In this document: in pieces, positions 26,659-37,927 of the stretch
How positions within the stretch are numbered: the stretch's first letter is position 1
Layout: every line of letters starts with the position of its first letter
Source: Desulfobacteraceae bacterium Eth-SRB1
Lineage (GTDB): Bacteria; Desulfobacterota; Desulfobacteria; Desulfobacterales; ETH-SRB1
NCBI GenBank assembly: GCA_004193555.1
Contig: RPGP01000029.1
Span: 452,976-516,975, forward strand
Length of the DNA: 64,000 nucleotides
Direction: 5' to 3'
Made by a program: the position numbers and the translations under genes
Notes under the pieces: model-generated
What the model saw: only the letters and a program-made list of their open reading frames with translations
Database searches by the model: none
Told to the model about the DNA's origin: nothing

Positions 26659-27101
26659 TGTTTTTAAATAGAATAAAACCGGCTGTTCCCAAATATTTGC
26701 TTATTGCGGTTGCCGGTTTGATGTGGAGCACAGTAGGTCTGATGCTTTGCAGTATGGCTTATTACTGGCTTAAAGTCGATTGGCTGACTGCTTTACCTTT
26801 GGAGTTGTTTGGCGTTATTTTGTCTTTGGCGGCATATCAATTCGGATTTTCCGGAATAGCTAAAAAAAACATCGATCGTATTTGTCTGCTCCCTGAAAAA
26901 GAATGTATTTTTGCATTTCAAACATGGAAAAGTTATCTAATCATCGTTGTCATGATTACACTTGGAATAATTCTGCGGCATTCTCCAATTCCCAAGCGCT
27001 ACCTGGCAATTGTATATACGACTATAGGTGGAGCGCTTCTGCTGTCAAGTTTACACTATTACAAAAAACTCCGGCAATTACTGATTCTAAAAAAAACCTG
27101 A
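26658..27101 (+). CDS. Small four-span membrane protein
   Basis: 147 residues from ATG 26658 (a TTG one codon earlier is possible). Four predicted spans: YLLIAVAGLMWSTVGLMLCS, then LPLELFGVILSLAAYQFGF, SYLIIVVMITLGIILRH and YLAIVYTTIGGALLLSSLHY, with a basic C-terminus. Translationally coupled to the preceding 537-residue protein by a TGATG overlap. No family recognised; it may anchor or partner that protein. Confidence 0.7.
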   Translation: MFLNRIKPAVPKYLLIAVAGLMWSTVGLMLCSMAYYWLKVDWLTALPLELFGVILSLAAYQFGFSGIAKKNIDRICLLPEKECIFAFQTWKSYLIIVVMITLGIILRHSPIPKRYLAIVYTTIGGALLLSSLHYYKKLRQLLILKKT

Positions 27102-27193
27102 ACCGTTAGGGTTCGCTCAAAAATGATATTAATCTGAAAAGGTTTCTCGCTTTGCTCGAAATGACAAGTTTAGAAGACTTTTTTACGACGCCA

Positions 27194-28597
27194 TCATAAT
27201 TTATCCAACAATCTTTCATGTATATTATCAAACCCTCCGTTTGACATGATCAGGATAACATCGCCCGGCCTTGCCTCTTTGGCCAGAAAATCAATAATCG
27301 ATTCTGTTTCCGGAAAAAAGTGTGCGTTCTTTCCGCTATTATTCAGGTCATCCACAAGCTTTTCAGATGAAAAACGGTCTAAAAGAGGGATCTTTTCAAG
27401 CAGAGGCGGCTTGCGGATACATATGATATCCGCATGATCAAATGAAAGCGGATAGACAGCCTGAAACACCTTGCGCATGCTGGAGTTTGTCCGCGGTTCA
27501 AAAACAGCAATAAGACGCCCCTTTGGATAAAAAGGTTTAACAGCCCTGATTGTCTCCCTCACAGCGGTTGGATGGTGGGCAAAATCATCCATGACCGTAA
27601 TCCCTCTTTTACTGCCACGCACCTCCTGCCGCCTTTTTATTCCTTGAAATGTTTCAAGCGCCCCTGAAATCACTTCGGCAGGTATCATCAAAGAATCGGC
27701 AATTGCTATTGCCGATAACGCATTCAGAATGTTGTGCTCTCCCATAAGCTCTGTTTTAAAAGTTCCAAAGGGAATACCATGTTTAACAATCTCAACAACA
27801 GACCGTGGCGAATTAATGGAAACAGAGCTAAGACGCCAGTCTGATCCTGTATCTTTACCGTATTTTTCAACACGGCATTGTCTGCCGCGAACCAGCCCTT
27901 CAACATTACTGTCACCATCAAAAGCAAACAGGATGCTTTTTTCGGAAATACCCGACACAAAAACATCAAAAACACGTTTTACATGATCAATATCCTTGAA
28001 TATATCGGCGTGATCAAACTCAACGCTTGTAAGCGCCGCCCTGTAAGGATTATAATGTAAAAACTTTGCCCCTTTATCAAAAAATGCAGTGTCATACTCA
28101 TCCCCCTCGATCACAATGAAGCCCCCTTTGCCGATACGGTAGTTGCTATCAAAGTTTTTTAAAATACCGCCGATAATAAAGGATGGATCAAGGCCTGCCT
28201 CATAAAGGATCCATGTCAGGATGGAAGATGTTGTAGTTTTACCGTGAGTGCCTGTTATAACAATCTGTTTTTTATCACCGGCAATAAATCTATTGATTGC
28301 CTGAGGCATGGAACAAAAGTTAAGACCCATACTGCGCATTTTGACAACTTCCGGATTGTCCTTTGTCACAGCATTTCCAACAACAACGAGATCCGGGGAG
28401 TAGGATACATTATCTTCAGTAAAACCTTCGGCAACTTTAATGCCTTTGCGAAAAAGAAAATCGCTCATGGGGGGATATATTTTTTGATCAGAGCCTGTGA
28501 CTTCAAAACCGATATCTTTGAGCATGCAGGCAAGAGCGCCCATGCCTGTGCCGCATATTGCAGTAAGGTGGATTTTTTTTGTATTGTCAGGAATCAT
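27194..28597 (-). CDS. mpl: Mpl, murein peptide ligase (UDP-MurNAc:L-Ala-gamma-D-Glu-mDAP ligase)
   Basis: 467 residues from ATG 28597; in-frame ATGs at 28615 and 28645 are possible and none has a clear ribosome site, but the family starts directly at KKIHLTAICGTGMGALACML. Mur-ligase P-loop ITGTHGKTTTSS, catalytic IVIEGDEYDTAFFDKGAKF, and ALTSVEFDHADIF, which is typical of Mpl rather than MurC. It reattaches tripeptide recovered from cell-wall turnover to UDP-MurNAc. Confidence 0.9.
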   Translation of the reverse strand: MIPDNTKKIHLTAICGTGMGALACMLKDIGFEVTGSDQKIYPPMSDFLFRKGIKVAEGFTEDNVSYSPDLVVVGNAVTKDNPEVVKMRSMGLNFCSMPQAINRFIAGDKKQIVITGTHGKTTTSSILTWILYEAGLDPSFIIGGILKNFDSNYRIGKGGFIVIEGDEYDTAFFDKGAKFLHYNPYRAALTSVEFDHADIFKDIDHVKRVFDVFVSGISEKSILFAFDGDSNVEGLVRGRQCRVEKYGKDTGSDWRLSSVSINSPRSVVEIVKHGIPFGTFKTELMGEHNILNALSAIAIADSLMIPAEVISGALETFQGIKRRQEVRGSKRGITVMDDFAHHPTAVRETIRAVKPFYPKGRLIAVFEPRTNSSMRKVFQAVYPLSFDHADIICIRKPPLLEKIPLLDRFSSEKLVDDLNNSGKNAHFFPETESIIDFLAKEARPGDVILIMSNGGFDNIHERLLDKL

Positions 28598-28765
28598 GTT
28601 CTGTTTCAAATCCATTAGTTGTAACAATTGAAACGATTTTAACATGTTAGCGTTTGAGTTTTTATTTAAATATTATATAACTGTTCAGGCTTCGGTTGCA
28701 AGCACAAGATAAAAAGGTCTTGCAAATTAGCGTAAAAAGATTAGAAAATAGAATACGATTTTCCG

Positions 28766-28820
28766 GACCTACGGGACAGGCGCAGTAATCGGGCAAAAGG
28801 GGACGTTTTGCAGGTCTCAT
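28766..28820. repeat. Family A element, partial copy
   Basis: Contains only the right part of family A: ACCTACGGGACAGGCGCAGT, then AATCGGGCAAAAGGGGACG and TTTTGCAGGTCTC. It ends 13 bases before the trmO start. Confidence 0.7.
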
Positions 28821-28833
28821 ATGGAGCAGCTTT

Positions 28834-29358
28834 ATGTACATAGACATGAATAAAATTGAATACAGACAGATAGGAATAATTCATTCACCATTTAAAACGG
28901 CTGAAGGAACCCCAATACAGCCTACGGGAGCTGTTGGAATTAAAGGAACGGTAGAGGTTTTTCCTGAATACGCTGAAGGGCTTGAAGACCTTGATGGATT
29001 TTCACATATCATTCTTCTTTATCATTGCCATTTATCTAAAAATTTTTCTCTAAAGGTCAGGCCGTTTTTGGACAATAATTCCCGTGGAGTTTTTTCAACA
29101 AGAGCTCCATCCAGGCCTAATCCTATCGGTATGTCTTGTGTGCGACTTGCAAAAATAGATAAAGAAATTCTTTATGTACAGGATGTCGATATGCTGGACA
29201 GCACTCCTCTTCTGGATATAAAACCTTATATCTCTAAGTTTGATATACGGCAGGTCAATAGAGAAGGATGGATCGAAAACAGAATTGACAAAATTAAAAA
29301 GGCTCAAGACGACGGAAGGTTTGCAAAATTATTAAATGGTGATCAAGAATCAAGTTGA
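28834..29358 (+). CDS. TrmO/TsaA-type tRNA t6A37 methyltransferase
   Basis: 174 residues. UPF0066/TsaA-family beta-barrel: IGIIHSPFKTAEGTPIQP at the start, LEDLDGFSHIILLYHCH, then GVFSTRAPSRPNPIGMSCVR, which is the family signature, and LDSTPLLDIKPYISKFD. E. coli TrmO uses SAM to N6-methylate t6A37 in tRNA-Thr. GGAG lies 8 bases before the ATG. The last 9 bases overlap the end of the convergent ABC-F gene. Confidence 0.9.
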   Translation: MYIDMNKIEYRQIGIIHSPFKTAEGTPIQPTGAVGIKGTVEVFPEYAEGLEDLDGFSHIILLYHCHLSKNFSLKVRPFLDNNSRGVFSTRAPSRPNPIGMSCVRLAKIDKEILYVQDVDMLDSTPLLDIKPYISKFDIRQVNREGWIENRIDKIKKAQDDGRFAKLLNGDQESS

Positions 29359-31212
29359 TCCTGTACCTAACTTCTCAAGTTTTTCTTCAAACTCAGCCGA
29401 TTGTTTGTCTAACTTGTCTGTAATCTCCTCGAGTTTATCAAACAGACTGTCGATTGTAATCCGGCAACTGTAAATCAACTGTGAAAGCTCGCCTATTTTT
29501 GAGCCATCCTGTTGATGTGATGCTTCCTGTATTGCTTTATTGAATTCATCAAGTTTTTTCTCGTGCAAGTCAATATTATTTTCTATCACGGCAATACGCT
29601 GCTCAAGAGGCTTTATGATTTTCCCACGCATGTTAATAATTTCGGAACGCCTGCGCCGCAATTCTTTTTTGTTTAGCTTTGAATTGAGATTTTTTCCATT
29701 GTCATTTTTCAGAGAAGCGGTTTCAGATTCATCTTCCCAGCCTTTTCCGTCAAGAAAGCGCTGGTAGTTCCCATCAAACACAGATATGCGGTCGTTCTGG
29801 AAAACGATAAGCCGCTTTGCAAGGGCGTGTATAAACATCTCATTATGGGTAACCATGATTACAGCGCCATCGAAATTGTCGATTGCGGCAAGAAACGCAT
29901 CGCTTGATTCCATATCAAGATGGTTGGTAGGCTCATCTAAAAGAAGAAGGTTTACCGGCGCGACAAGGAGTTTCCCTAACATCACCCTGCTTTTTTCTCC
30001 GCCCGAAAGCACACTTATTTTTTTCAGCGCGTCGTCGCCTCCGAACATCATGGCTCCGCATACGTTTCTAACAAGCTGCCTGTCAACATTTGAACCTGAA
30101 TAGAGGATTTCATCTTCCACTGTTCTTGAATCGACAAGAGTTTTGATATTGGTTTGTTCAAAAAATCCCGTGGTCACGTTCGGATTAAAGCTGATCTTGC
30201 CGTTTTGGGGATTAAGCACTCCTGCCAGGAGCTTTAGCAGAGTTGTTTTGCCTTTGCCGTTTTTTCCTACCACGCATACACGATCACCGGCTGAAATGGT
30301 TATGTTAAAATTTTCAATAACCGGTTTTTTAAAATCATAAGAAAAGGAAAGGTTTTGTGCGCTCATAACCTGTTTTCCGGGAAAAGGGCTGTAGCAAAAA
30401 GAAAAATCGAGAGTTTTAATCTTTTCAAGCTTTTCCTTCTTTTCCATCCTGGCAATGGTCTTAATCCTGGACTGCACGAGATTGGCAAGCCTTGCCTTGG
30501 CTCTGAAACGGGTTACAAACTGCTTGATTTCCTTTCGACGTTGCTCATCTTTTATGCGGGTCTTTTCGTATATTTCTTCTTCCTGAGCCATCTGATTATA
30601 AAACTTTCCGGTATTACCTGCGATTTTGCGAATCTTTTTGCGATTTATTCCGATAATGTGAGTTACGAGCTTATCCATAAAACTTCTATTATGTGTGATG
30701 AGCATTACTTCGTGCGGCCAGTTCAAAAGAAAACGTTCAATCCAGCGGATAGAACTTATATCGAGGTAATTGGTCGGTTCATCAAGAAGGAGCAAGTCCG
30801 GATCGGAAGAAAGCGCCTTGGCAAGATTCAGGCGCACCTGGAATCCACCTGAAAATTCTAACGGATGCCGCTTAAAATCTTCTTTGGAAAACCCCAGGCC
30901 TGCAAGTATTTTTTCCACCTTCCAGTAGTGGTCGCGCTCATCTTCGCAAAGACCGGTCATGCATTCTTTAAGCGCTGTGTCCTGAGTAAAGTTAAGCTCC
31001 TGACGAACATAGCTTATCCGATAATTTTTAGGGATCTTAATAGAACCTGAGTCGGGCAGTTCCTCACCTGCGATGAGCTTAAAAAGGGTTGTCTTTCCAT
31101 GGCCGTTCCGGCCAACAAGACCTAACCGCTCCCGTGGATTGAGCATAAAGGTTATGCCTTCAAAAAGTGTATGCTCTCCAAAGCTTTTTGTAAGATTTTC
31201 TATGTTGATCAT
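29350..31212 (-). CDS. ABC-F family ATPase (Uup/YheS type)
   Basis: 620 residues. Two ABC domains without membrane spans: Walker A GRNGHGKTT (~40) and GKNGKGKTT (~320), signatures FSGGFQVRLNLAKAL and LSGGEKSRVMLGKLL, Walker B LLLLDEPTNYLD and LLLLDEPTNHLD, joined by the charged ABC-F linker (IYEKTRIKDEQRRKEIKQFV). The C-terminal ~90 residues form a coiled coil, as in Uup/YheS-type members. ABC-F proteins act on stalled ribosomes. It converges on and overlaps trmO. Confidence 0.94.
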   Translation of the reverse strand: MINIENLTKSFGEHTLFEGITFMLNPRERLGLVGRNGHGKTTLFKLIAGEELPDSGSIKIPKNYRISYVRQELNFTQDTALKECMTGLCEDERDHYWKVEKILAGLGFSKEDFKRHPLEFSGGFQVRLNLAKALSSDPDLLLLDEPTNYLDISSIRWIERFLLNWPHEVMLITHNRSFMDKLVTHIIGINRKKIRKIAGNTGKFYNQMAQEEEIYEKTRIKDEQRRKEIKQFVTRFRAKARLANLVQSRIKTIARMEKKEKLEKIKTLDFSFCYSPFPGKQVMSAQNLSFSYDFKKPVIENFNITISAGDRVCVVGKNGKGKTTLLKLLAGVLNPQNGKISFNPNVTTGFFEQTNIKTLVDSRTVEDEILYSGSNVDRQLVRNVCGAMMFGGDDALKKISVLSGGEKSRVMLGKLLVAPVNLLLLDEPTNHLDMESSDAFLAAIDNFDGAVIMVTHNEMFIHALAKRLIVFQNDRISVFDGNYQRFLDGKGWEDESETASLKNDNGKNLNSKLNKKELRRRRSEIINMRGKIIKPLEQRIAVIENNIDLHEKKLDEFNKAIQEASHQQDGSKIGELSQLIYSCRITIDSLFDKLEEITDKLDKQSAEFEEKLEKLGTGST

Positions 31213-31252
31213 AAGATATGGTAAAACATCTTCATTACTACCCCATAATTCC

Positions 31253-31281
31253 TTGACTCAAAATATCGATCATGGGATTAT
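31253..31281 (+). promoter_or_regulatory. Candidate promoter of the malic enzyme gene
   Basis: TTGACT (31253-31258), 17 bases, GATTAT (31276-31281). Five of six and four of six matches to the sigma-70 consensus with ideal spacing, 133 bases before the ATG at 31414. Confidence 0.4.
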
Positions 31282-31413
31282 TCAATTTAGTTAAAAGTGG
31301 TCTGGTTATTGTTGAATAAACACAGGAAATACGTCTTCATTTTTGACATATGCTGAATGTAAATGCAAGACCCCCCTTAAATAATTGAAGCTGTAAAAAA
31401 GGAGCTTTGGAGC

Positions 31414-32793
31414 ATGAAAAAAGAAATTGAAAAGTACGATTTTAAGCTTATAAAAAGAATCAGAATCAGAATTCATGATGTGCCGGGTGCATTTGGCAGA
31501 GTTGCCATGGAACTGGGAAGGTATGGCGCAATGTTGGGGGATATAACAAAAGTATACCTGACCTCTCAACATATTACCAGGGACCTTATTATGTATTTTG
31601 ACAATCAGAAACAATTTGAAAAAACCAAGGCCGCACTGGAAAAAATTAAAAGATGCAAAATACTTTCCATTGAAGATGAAGTCCTTAATATTCACAGGGG
31701 TGGTAAAATAGAGGTAACCCCAACAGTGAAAGTAGACAGCCTCAGTAAGTTGCGAATGATATACACACCTGGGGTTGCGCAGGTCTGTGATTATATTATC
31801 AAAAACCCGGAGAAAGTGCAAGATTTTACGTCGATCGGTAATTCCGTGTGCATTGCCACAAACGGGTCCGCTATTCTGGGTTTGGGCGATATCGGAGTAC
31901 ATGCAGGCATGCCGGTTATGGAGGGCAAATCGGTGCTCCTCCATGAAATGGCAGCGGTAAGTTGCATCCCTATCCTAATTGACAGTGATGATACCGATCG
32001 GATCGTCGATACTCTTGAAGCGATATCAAAAACATTCAGCATGATCATGATTGAAGACATGAAGGCGCCGTTATGCTTCGAGGTTGAGGAAATGCTGCAG
32101 GAAAGGTTGCCGATACCTGTATTTCATGACGATCAACATGGCACGGCAACCGTTATCCTGGCAGTATTAATCATTGCATTACATATGCTAAGCAGGGAAA
32201 AAAATAAAGTCAGCATAGTCATCAATGGCGCTGGTGCAGCAGGCCTCGCTACGTGCAGGATGTTGCTGGAATATGGATTTAAAAACATCGTTGTTTGTGA
32301 TTCGGCGGGAGCTATCCATAAAAAGAGAAAAGAAAGAATGAATGCATATAAAGAGGGTATTGCAAAAGTTACAAATAAAAATATGGAAAAAGGCTCTCTG
32401 AAAACAATCATAAAAAACAAGGATATATTTATCGGCGTTTCGGCATCAAATCTGGTTTCAAAAAGTATGGTGAGCAGTATGAATAAAAATCCGATTGTGC
32501 TGGCTCTTGCGAATCCGATACCTGAAATAATGCCGCAGGATGCACGGGACGCCGGAGCGGCATTTGCCAAAGATGGAAGAACGGTGAATAATTGTCTCGT
32601 ATTCCCCGGGCTTGTGAGAGGAACCCTTGACGCCCGCGTTTCTAAAATCACCTATCCGATGAAGTTTGCGGCGGCTGAAGCAATTGCGGGTCTGGCCAGG
32701 AAACATGAGGGTGTGCCCAATTTTATGAGCCTCAGTGTTCATAAAAAAGTGGCAGAAAAAGTTAAAGAGGCTGCTTTGAAGCAAAACAGGTAA
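31414..32793 (+). CDS. NAD(P)-dependent malic enzyme with N-terminal ACT domain
   Basis: 459 residues. An ACT-type regulatory domain (IRIRIHDVPGAFGRVAMELG, residues ~15-90) precedes the malic-enzyme core: the Tyr-bearing LRMIYTPGVAQV, GLGDIGVHAGMPVMEGKSVL with the catalytic Lys, PVFHDDQHGTA with metal-binding acids, and INGAGAAGLATCRMLLEYG for the dinucleotide. It decarboxylates malate to pyruvate. The ACT domain suggests amino-acid or metabolite control. GGAG ribosome site upstream. Confidence 0.94.
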   Translation: MKKEIEKYDFKLIKRIRIRIHDVPGAFGRVAMELGRYGAMLGDITKVYLTSQHITRDLIMYFDNQKQFEKTKAALEKIKRCKILSIEDEVLNIHRGGKIEVTPTVKVDSLSKLRMIYTPGVAQVCDYIIKNPEKVQDFTSIGNSVCIATNGSAILGLGDIGVHAGMPVMEGKSVLLHEMAAVSCIPILIDSDDTDRIVDTLEAISKTFSMIMIEDMKAPLCFEVEEMLQERLPIPVFHDDQHGTATVILAVLIIALHMLSREKNKVSIVINGAGAAGLATCRMLLEYGFKNIVVCDSAGAIHKKRKERMNAYKEGIAKVTNKNMEKGSLKTIIKNKDIFIGVSASNLVSKSMVSSMNKNPIVLALANPIPEIMPQDARDAGAAFAKDGRTVNNCLVFPGLVRGTLDARVSKITYPMKFAAAEAIAGLARKHEGVPNFMSLSVHKKVAEKVKEAALKQNR

Positions 32794-32798
32794 ATCAA

Positions 32799-33212
32799 TT
32801 ATTTCTGTTTTTTTGCTGTTTCTGTCTTTAGTTTCTTTTCCAGTTCCGCGAAAAGATTTTTTTGCTTTTCCGCCTGATCTACTTGGAATGACTTAATTTT
32901 TTGAGAAATTTTATTTTGGTTTTCCTGAAATTTTTTAATCTCTTTTTCGAACCTGCTTTCTTTTACGCCTTTTGAAATTTCTTCTATTGCCAAATGATTT
33001 TTTATGTAAAGGCTGGTTCCGTAGGCTCCTTCAACAATATCAATTATTCCCATTTCGGCGAGTTTGTTGCATATTAGATTGCCCTGTTCCAGAGAACAGG
33101 ATATAATCCGGCATACATTTTCAATAGAAGGCGCTGCCTGATCCTTGTATTCAAGTATTCTTATTGCTGAGACAAAAAGATGTGCTTTGGAATAAAAGTC
33201 TATGTGCTGCAT
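32799..33212 (-). CDS. Small winged-helix plus coiled-coil protein
   Basis: 137 residues. Residues ~10-70 look like a winged-helix/MarR-like fold (AAPSIENVCRIISCSLEQGN, LICNKLAEMGIIDIVEG). The C-terminal half is a Lys/Glu/Gln-rich coiled coil (FEKEIKKFQENQNKISQKIK). No family name recognised. It converges on the malic enzyme gene with 5 bases between the stops. A DNA-binding role is plausible but not shown. Confidence 0.7.
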   Translation of the reverse strand: MQHIDFYSKAHLFVSAIRILEYKDQAAPSIENVCRIISCSLEQGNLICNKLAEMGIIDIVEGAYGTSLYIKNHLAIEEISKGVKESRFEKEIKKFQENQNKISQKIKSFQVDQAEKQKNLFAELEKKLKTETAKKQK

Positions 33213-33232
33213 GGCAACCAGATAAGAAAATC

Positions 33233-33397
33233 GTAACTACTCAGGTAGATAGGCTGAAGACTGTTAGGAAAAAGTGCATTTTGAAGCCATGTTTGGTGCA
33301 AGAATCAGATATTTCCGCCGAAGTACGGCAATCGTACTCTTTTGACCCCTTCAGCCTTCAGTCTAAACAGCTTCAGCCTGACTACGTGAGTAGTCAC
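33233..33397. repeat. Family C element, copy 2 (inverted orientation)
   Basis: Runs GTAACTACTCAGGTAGATAG to TACGTGAGTAGTCAC, the reverse orientation of the copies at 14490 and 58690. It lacks the GGCGAGGCGGGCGGGTCTGA segment, so it is an internally shortened version. Confidence 0.85.
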
Positions 33398-33419
33398 AAA
33401 AAATCAATGACTCTGATTC

Positions 33420-33448
33420 TTGACATAATAGTTCAGGCAGAGTATCAT
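33420..33448 (+). promoter_or_regulatory. Promoter of eno
   Basis: TTGACA (33420-33425), exactly 17 bases, TATCAT (33443-33448). A perfect -35 and a 5 of 6 -10. Transcription would begin near 33455, about 105 bases before the eno ATG. It lies just outside the family C element. Confidence 0.7.
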
Positions 33449-33523
33449 TTTTTGATAATTTGTCAAGCTTGGAATTAACGGTATTACTGATTGAATAATT
33501 GTTTAACGTCTTGTTATTACTAA

Positions 33524-34834
<1,311 letters not shown>

Positions 34835-34982
34835 ATCTTAATGAATCCGCAAAAAGTCGATTTTTACCACAGAGCCCACGGAGAGCACAGAAGAAATTGT
34901 GCCATTACAAATAGTTATCTCTGTGTTCTCTGTGGTAAATTGGATTTTTTTTTACGAAACCATCAATATATTTTGTAAAAAT

Positions 34983-35834
34983 TTGATTAATTATCTGAAA
35001 TTATATATTTTTTTACTCTCCTTTGCAATAATCGGATTTTTTTATCTGCCTGCAAATGCATATGTATTACAGGGCCCGCATATCCTGGAATTAATGACAG
35101 GCAAATATGGCAAAGCCAAAACCCTTTTGGTTTCTCAAAGACAGATCTTATATAATAACAGCCCTGAGACAAAGACAGTTGAACTGAACGAAACATTAAG
35201 ATATGTTTTTCCGGAAGAGTTCCGTTCAGATATCCGGTCTGAAAACATTCAAAGGCTTCATGTTATTTCAAAGGCTCAGGCGTTGACGGTGATTGACGGA
35301 AAGATCGCAGCTACCTCTGAATCAATATTTGACCATTATAAGGATATCATTCTCTACCGCTCCCGGGCATTGTTAGAGCATCAACTTTATCTTCTCGGAA
35401 TAGATCTATCTATTACAAGTCTTGGACGATTTCGCGATAAAACCACATATGTATTGGGCGCCCAATATCCGGACGAATCGGTTTCACAGTTATGGCTAAA
35501 TAAAGATACTTTTCGTCCTTTTCGTTTGATTCTATCAGAAAAATCTGACACCGATCATAAAAATTCAATGGAAATCAAATATGATAAGTGGAAGCCCGTT
35601 GAAAATTTCTGGTATCCCATGCATATAGAGTATTATCAAAACAATATTCTGGTGCGTAAAATTATAGTGGATGACATAAAGGTAAACCTGGATTTTTCAA
35701 AGGATCTTTTTGACATTAAACAGTTGCAATCAATCCATCTTCCGGCATCCCGGGATGTTCTGGAAAAACCTGAGTCAGAGGGGTTAAGCGAGATTGATAA
35801 AACTATTGAAAAATTCAAAAAAATATATAGATAA
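34983..35834 (+). CDS. Exported protein, possibly LolA-like
   Basis: About 283 residues from a TTG at 34983. A reading frame back to 34899 exists but is encoded by an inverted repeat (ACCACAGAG ... CTCTGTGGT at 34867-34939), so that extension is unlikely. A signal peptide is clear: YLKLYIFLLSFAIIGFFYLP ending ANA, then YVLQGPHILELM. The mature part resembles outer-membrane lipoprotein-sorting-type folds (SQLWLNKDTFRPFRLIL, MEIKYDKWKPVENFWYPMHI) but lacks a decisive motif. Function unknown; periplasmic location expected. The true start codon is uncertain. Confidence 0.65.
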   Translation: MINYLKLYIFLLSFAIIGFFYLPANAYVLQGPHILELMTGKYGKAKTLLVSQRQILYNNSPETKTVELNETLRYVFPEEFRSDIRSENIQRLHVISKAQALTVIDGKIAATSESIFDHYKDIILYRSRALLEHQLYLLGIDLSITSLGRFRDKTTYVLGAQYPDESVSQLWLNKDTFRPFRLILSEKSDTDHKNSMEIKYDKWKPVENFWYPMHIEYYQNNILVRKIIVDDIKVNLDFSKDLFDIKQLQSIHLPASRDVLEKPESEGLSEIDKTIEKFKKIYR

Positions 35835-35838
35835 TTTG

Positions 35839-36004
35839 CAACTATTCGGCCACAGATTCACACAGATGAACACAGATAGCTTTAAATACAAAGAAATCAA
35901 GATATTATTCTTAGAAGTTTTTATAAAGCTTTTTTTCTCGTTCCCATGCTCCAGCGTGGGAATGCATAGCATATGGCTCGCCGCGTCGAAGCATGGGAAC
36001 CAGC
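35839..36004. repeat. Family F arm plus REP-like hairpin
   Basis: 35839-35896 repeats the arm seen at 22446 (CTATTCGGCCACAGATTCAC, CAGATGAACACAGATAGC). 35938-36004 is a REP-like palindrome, TTCCCATGCTCCAGCGTGGG, then TCGAAGCATGGGAACCAGC; a relative stands at 52345. They fill the gap before pyrG. Confidence 0.65.
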
Positions 36005-36063
36005 AAACGCTAAATGATAAGCAATAATCTGCGGAAATCGGCGTAATCTGCGGATGGGATTGA

Positions 36064-37713
<1,650 letters not shown>

Positions 37714-37830
37714 CCCGGACAAGCCCGCCTCCGGCGGATAATCGAGCTGTTACAGTTTTTATATTCACCGCAGACACAGGGGAACCAAGCTGTCCAATAT
37801 AATATATCTTTTGTAATACTAAAATATTAA

Positions 37831-37905
37831 CTCAAGTTTCGCACCCTTTAATTTAGCCAAAGCGTTAGACGGTAAGGGCTAAAAATCAAGGGTGCGAAAC
37901 TTAAG
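37831..37905. repeat. Family B element, short copy
   Basis: A 75-base near-perfect hairpin: CTCAAGTTTCGCACCCTTTA on one side and AAGGGTGCGAAACTTAAG on the other, with GCGTTAGACGGTAAGGGC between. It has the same ends as 4550-4844 without the long centre. Just upstream at 37725-37738 a CCCGCCTCCGGCGG hairpin may help end pyrG transcription. Confidence 0.8.
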
Positions 37906-37927
37906 ATATTAATTTGGTTAGGTTGTT

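Noticed and set aside
31306-31944. 212-codon minus-strand ORF antisense to the malic enzyme
   Set aside because: It lies opposite a clear malic enzyme gene and has the composition of a shadow frame.
34899-34982. N-terminal extension of the exported protein starting at 34899
   Set aside because: These codons fall in an ACCACAGAG/CTCTGTGGT inverted repeat and precede a clear signal peptide.
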